Shown here: piece after piece, positions 61,162 to 64,000 of the stretch | How the letters are laid out: the number at the start of each line of letters is the position of its first letter | Numbering within the stretch: position 1 is the stretch's first letter | Assembly: GCF_002911695.1 (NCBI RefSeq) | Contig: NZ_PQBS01000040.1 | Location: forward strand, 181,928 to 245,927 | Length of the DNA stretch: 64,000 nucleotides | Direction of reading: 5' to 3' | Source of the DNA: Gracilimonas amylolytica | GTDB lineage: Bacteria > Bacteroidota > Rhodothermia > Balneolales > Balneolaceae | The notes under the pieces: model-generated | The model's input: the letters and a program-made list of their open reading frames with translations, nothing else | The model's database searches: none | What the model was told of the DNA's origin: nothing | Translations under genes and position numbers: made by a program

Positions 61162-61545
61162 ATGAGTCGAAATAAGATCATTCCTTACGATCGAAAAATG
61201 AGAGCATTAGCCAGGAAGCTTCGGAAAAATATGACTCTTTCTGAAGTTCTATTATTGCAGCAGATCAAGGGACGTAAATTAGGAGTTCAGTTTCACTGGC
61301 AGGTACCAATGGAAACCTTTGTTGTAGACTTTTACTGCCATGAGATCATGCTTGCGATTGAGATCGATGGAAGCAGTCATGATAATCCTGAAAGTGCGGC
61401 TGCAGATAAACAAAGACAAGGAATAATTGAATCACACGGAGTTCATTTTATTCGGATCACGGACAAAGATGTTAAACGAAATCTTGATGGTGTTTTGCGA
61501 CTATTGAGAAATGAAGTTCAGACATTACTGGAGAAAACCCGATAG
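61162..61545 (+). CDS. DUF559 endonuclease-domain protein
   Basis: The 127 residues match the DUF559/Vsr-like PD-(D/E)XK fold: TLSEVLLLQQIKGRKLGVQF, then QVPMETFVVDFYCHEIMLAIEIDGSSHD (split at VDFYC and IEIDG) and GVHFIRITDKDVKRN. The acidic pair and ExK-like catalytic residues are seen in VVDFYC and AIEIDG. Such proteins are putative nucleases, often isolated and associated with repeats. It is flanked on both sides by inverted copies of a two-part hairpin element, which suggests a mobile-like unit. Confidence 0.88.
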   Translation: MSRNKIIPYDRKMRALARKLRKNMTLSEVLLLQQIKGRKLGVQFHWQVPMETFVVDFYCHEIMLAIEIDGSSHDNPESAAADKQRQGIIESHGVHFIRITDKDVKRNLDGVLRLLRNEVQTLLEKTR

Positions 61546-61552
61546 CCCTGAC

Positions 61553-61610
61553 TCACACCCTCCGCCAATTTTGGCAAGCCAATATATTGGCACCTCCCTC
61601 AAGGGAGGAT
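61553..61610. repeat. Two-part hairpin element, right copy
   Basis: CACACCCTCCGCCAATTTTG ... CACCTCCCTCAAGGGAGG ending at about 61609. In the opposite orientation it repeats the plan of 61012-61075. An orphan copy is at about 39214-39268. Confidence 0.75.
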
Positions 61611-61679
61611 TTTTATTAATATCCATCACGCATAGATAAAGGTTAACATTCAATATTCCATTCATGGATGTTGACGATC

Positions 61680-62195
61680 TCAAATTAACGCAGCGATCTT
61701 CTTCACCTTTGCTTTGTCTGCAAAGCCCACCTGTGGATCACACTGAATGAATCGTTCTCCAAATTGACTGAGACCCTCATCAATATCATCCAGGATGACA
61801 TACCTTGGAATTTCCTCAGAATATAAATGTTCGGCGATCCACTGCCGTATCTCGTCACCACGGTTCACCTTTCCGGATGACTCATAGATCAGAGAAGGAG
61901 TAACGTCAACCACAAAGTCACCGGGAACACCATTTTCTTCAAAAAGGGCTTTTAACTGCCTGAGTGAATGATCATAGCGCCATGTGGAAGTAACCACGAT
62001 CTGTCCGTTATAATATTCCACCACCAGCTTAAGGTGAGCCATGGCGATTGGGCACCAGTCACGACTAGTGGTTCGTCCCGTTTGTTTCTTCTGTCTTCTC
62101 AGGTGGTCTTCGGTATTCAACACCCCATCAATATCCACAAACACCGTCAATTTGCGATTTGAATTGTTTTCACTATTTCTATCGTGCAGTTCCAT
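61680..62195 (-). CDS. HAD-like domain protein (PF18143-type)
   Basis: The 171-residue protein starts with the HAD motif VFVDIDGVLNTED and continues with VTSTWRYDHSLRQLKALF (motif II Thr/Ser) and YVILDDIDEG (motif IV acidic pair). Length and order fit HAD_SAK-type phosphatases; some members are fused to nucleic-acid repair modules. It could be a nucleotide or nucleic-acid phosphatase, but substrate is unknown. It lies inside the interval bounded by the two inverted repeats. Confidence 0.8.
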   Translation of the reverse strand: MELHDRNSENNSNRKLTVFVDIDGVLNTEDHLRRQKKQTGRTTSRDWCPIAMAHLKLVVEYYNGQIVVTSTWRYDHSLRQLKALFEENGVPGDFVVDVTPSLIYESSGKVNRGDEIRQWIAEHLYSEEIPRYVILDDIDEGLSQFGERFIQCDPQVGFADKAKVKKIAALI

Positions 62196-62317
62196 ATTTT
62201 ATTCTAAGTACATTCGGGGAGAGGTGCAAGGTGGGGCGTAAGATCGGGCATCCGCGAAATCCCAGAATCCCCTAAATCCGCTATTCTCAAACGATACACT
62301 CATTAGTGAAACTCTTC

Positions 62318-62600
62318 GGAATGGAACGCGGATAACACGGATCTTGCGGATGATCACGGGTTAGGATTGATAAATTGAAAGACCGATTCATCGATCAGTG
62401 ATGGACCGAACGACCGATTGGTGATGGACCAAAAACGGAGGCCAAAGGACCGTATTTTTTATGAACTCATCCCAGCAGGATGAAAACAAAAGCCCCGGGA
62501 TTTATCCCGGGGTAGAAATGAGAACCAAAGAACCTCCGCCCGGTTGATTGTATGGCCCAGATGGTCATCCGGAGGTTGGGCAATACCTTCGGTCGTGAAA
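62318..62600. repeat. Right copy of an about 285-bp inverted repeat pair
   Basis: Reverse complement of 58659-58944 with about 80% identity. Landmarks are AATGGAACGCGGATAACACG, GCCCCGGGATTTATCCCGGG and GAACCTCCGCCCGGTTGATT. The region 62196-62919 has no gene; a degenerate piece of a REP hairpin (ACCCGCCTTCGCGG) lies at about 62714. Confidence 0.8.
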
Positions 62601-62919
62601 TCCATCGGAATTGAACGCTGAAATCACGGGGCTGCCGGATGATCACGGAATATTGGGAAACAAGCCTTCATAGTCCAAGGTGAATGGTAGTGCTTTAATG
62701 GACTATAAGATACCCGCCTTCGCGGAGATGACCAGAGAAAGTGGCAAAGTTGCGAGACCTTTTAGGACCCGTTCAAACACTCCTAACATGTCTCATATCT
62801 TGTTGAGCCACAGTATTTTATTGTAAATGGCACTTAAAAAGGTTTAATTCATGGCGGTATAAATGAAAAATCAGTGAATACTGGGACTGCGGGGTCCTGC
62901 TAATCAAATCTAAAGACCT

Positions 62920-64000
62920 ATGAAGAAGACTGTTCGATCGTCTAACCATGTGTTACGAGTATGTATTAATTTTACATTTCTGATGCTTTTCACTTTATCA
63001 GCTTTTCAGCTTCAGGCTCAGAAAAACCCATATCCTTTCAGTTTAGATCTTAGTTTTGGGGGAGGGTTGATCGGTAATCCGGATATTAATACAAGCTTCC
63101 AGCCGGAAGTGGGATTTAGTTATATGCCCGGTAAATTTGGAGTAGGATTAAATGCCGGTTTACTGTCTTATGATCCTGCATTTGATACCCAGCAGTATAC
63201 AGCCGGCTTTGAGGAGTACACCTCGGTATCCGGTTCTGATGAGAAATGGAGCTCCTTCTTTATGAGTCTGGGTCCCCGTTTTGAGTTTGGCAGTAGCCTG
63301 CCGGTTACCTTCCGGAGCAGTCTGGATCTTTCACTTACTTATAATTCACCACCCTCGATGTCAGTTGATTTCAATGATCCGGATGGTTCAGCAGGTGATC
63401 TGCAGCTTCAGCTATCAGGTTATGATGCCGGTGAGGATTATACCAAATGGTCAGCCGCTATTCGACCGGAATTTCAGATGCAATTCAGTCCCGGTGGCAG
63501 TGACCGTTTTGCCATAACCGTTGCTACAGGCATTCAGCATCGCTTATCCCAAAATGAATTCACTTATTCGCAACGAGATCTGTCGGAAGTTCAGGTTGTA
63601 CCGAATTCTCAGGAGATGTTCATGCAGTTTGAGATAGCACCCCAGGTTCAACAAACGGCTCAACCCCCGCAAACGAATTTCTTTACCACAGTGGGGCTTA
63701 AGATAAAGTTTGGTGGCCCTAAGGGCATGTCTGCACCAGTGCAGGACTACAATTCCGCTCGGTCTAATAAACCGAGCTCCATTGCTGATGGTGTGGGTGA
63801 CGGTGATTTAGACAGTGATGATGACGGTATAGATGATACAATCGAAACAGCACAAGATCGCAGATCCACTAAAGCTCTAAAGAAAGGCGACCGATTAAGC
63901 ACAGAAATATCTGATGGTGATGCGGATAGTGATGGTGATGGCATAGATGATGCAATTGAAACAGCTCAGGACTACAATTCAAGTCGTTCCAACAAACCCA
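62920..64000 (+). CDS. Outer-membrane beta-barrel protein with thrombospondin-type-3-like repeats (3' end outside window)
   Basis: The ATG at 62920 opens a frame with a signal peptide (ending FQLQAQ) and then about 240 residues of alternating short strands with aromatic ends (GFSYMPGKFGVGLNAGLLSY, KWSSFFMSLGPRFEFG), typical of a beta-barrel. From about residue 270 it carries Asp-rich repeats DGDLDSDDDGIDDTIETAQD and DGDADSDGDGIDDAIETAQD, spaced by RSNKP-containing linkers, resembling TSP3 calcium-binding repeats. Such proteins often link the barrel to an OmpA-like peptidoglycan-binding end, which would lie beyond the window. Confidence 0.8.
   Translation, partial: MKKTVRSSNHVLRVCINFTFLMLFTLSAFQLQAQKNPYPFSLDLSFGGGLIGNPDINTSFQPEVGFSYMPGKFGVGLNAGLLSYDPAFDTQQYTAGFEEYTSVSGSDEKWSSFFMSLGPRFEFGSSLPVTFRSSLDLSLTYNSPPSMSVDFNDPDGSAGDLQLQLSGYDAGEDYTKWSAAIRPEFQMQFSPGGSDRFAITVATGIQHRLSQNEFTYSQRDLSEVQVVPNSQEMFMQFEIAPQVQQTAQPPQTNFFTTVGLKIKFGGPKGMSAPVQDYNSARSNKPSSIADGVGDGDLDSDDDGIDDTIETAQDRRSTKALKKGDRLSTEISDGDADSDGDGIDDAIETAQDYNSSRSNKP

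Overview
The window looks like chromosomal DNA of a marine, aerobic heterotroph of the Balneolota/Bacteroidota type. Support comes from the conserved TPR protein - DUF4292 lipoprotein - EnvC cluster, an N-acyl/O-acyl transferase pair of the glycine/ornithine-lipid type, a type II NADH dehydrogenase, many secreted or lipoprotein peptidases (M14 x2, M28, M19, GGT, CocE/DPP-like), a 6-bladed beta-propeller lipoprotein, and an outer-membrane protein with DxDxDG repeats. Sigma70-like promoters and some Shine-Dalgarno sequences are visible, and several genes appear to start with TTG. The genus is not determined. No rRNA, CRISPR array, complete IS or prophage is seen. One tRNA (Phe, GAA) is present.

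Layout. 1-10.3 kb: an M14 peptidase with a small lipoprotein, a Ppx/GppA-HD phosphatase, an M28 peptidase, and the EnvC/DUF4292/TPR envelope operon. 10.4-18.7 kb: 2'-5' RNA ligase-like protein, Old Yellow Enzyme, amino-lipid acyltransferase pair, MFS transporter, quinone-reductase-like MDR enzyme and a large PAS histidine kinase. 19-28 kb: gamma-glutamyltransferase, a second M14 peptidase, a histidine-kinase relic, an acyl-CoA synthetase, tRNA-Phe and RecJ. 28-41 kb: leucine-type dehydrogenase, MFS, Hsp33, NDH-2, a VapBC-type toxin-antitoxin pair, an A-type Fe-S carrier, an AlbA_2 protein, GpsA-PlsY, and LipA, LipB and Lpd (lipoate supply and use). 41-47.7 kb: MltB-like transglycosylase, TlpA-like lipoprotein, and a BlaI - M56 - M56 - truncated M56-tail signalling array with two BlaI-type operators. 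49.4-54.6 kb: GNAT, M19 dipeptidase, small membrane proteins and glutamate dehydrogenase. 57-64 kb: Na+/solute symporter, CocE-like peptidase, DUF559 nuclease, HAD protein and a partial outer-membrane protein.

Two AT-rich accessory cassettes stand out. At 47.77-49.10 kb a 6-bladed beta-propeller lipoprotein is paired with a tiny secreted four-cysteine peptide. At 54.65-57.03 kb a lipoprotein with a Gly-rich hinge and a C-terminal zincin domain (HEYVH) overlaps a small lipoprotein, followed by fused remnants of two paralogues. The second arrangement resembles a polymorphic lipoprotein toxin with an immunity partner. Each cassette is bracketed by a diverged partial copy of the end of a flanking gene, as if both had been exchanged by homologous recombination with DNA from relatives.

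The intergenic DNA is unusually rich in hairpin-forming repeats. They include a GGA-loop family, a two-part hairpin element flanking the DUF559 gene (with an orphan copy), a pair of about 285-bp inverted repeats around 58.7-62.6 kb, a perfect 36-bp palindrome, an interleaved (ABA'B') inverted repeat, and long-stem hairpins at gene 3' ends that mostly lack a U-tract.
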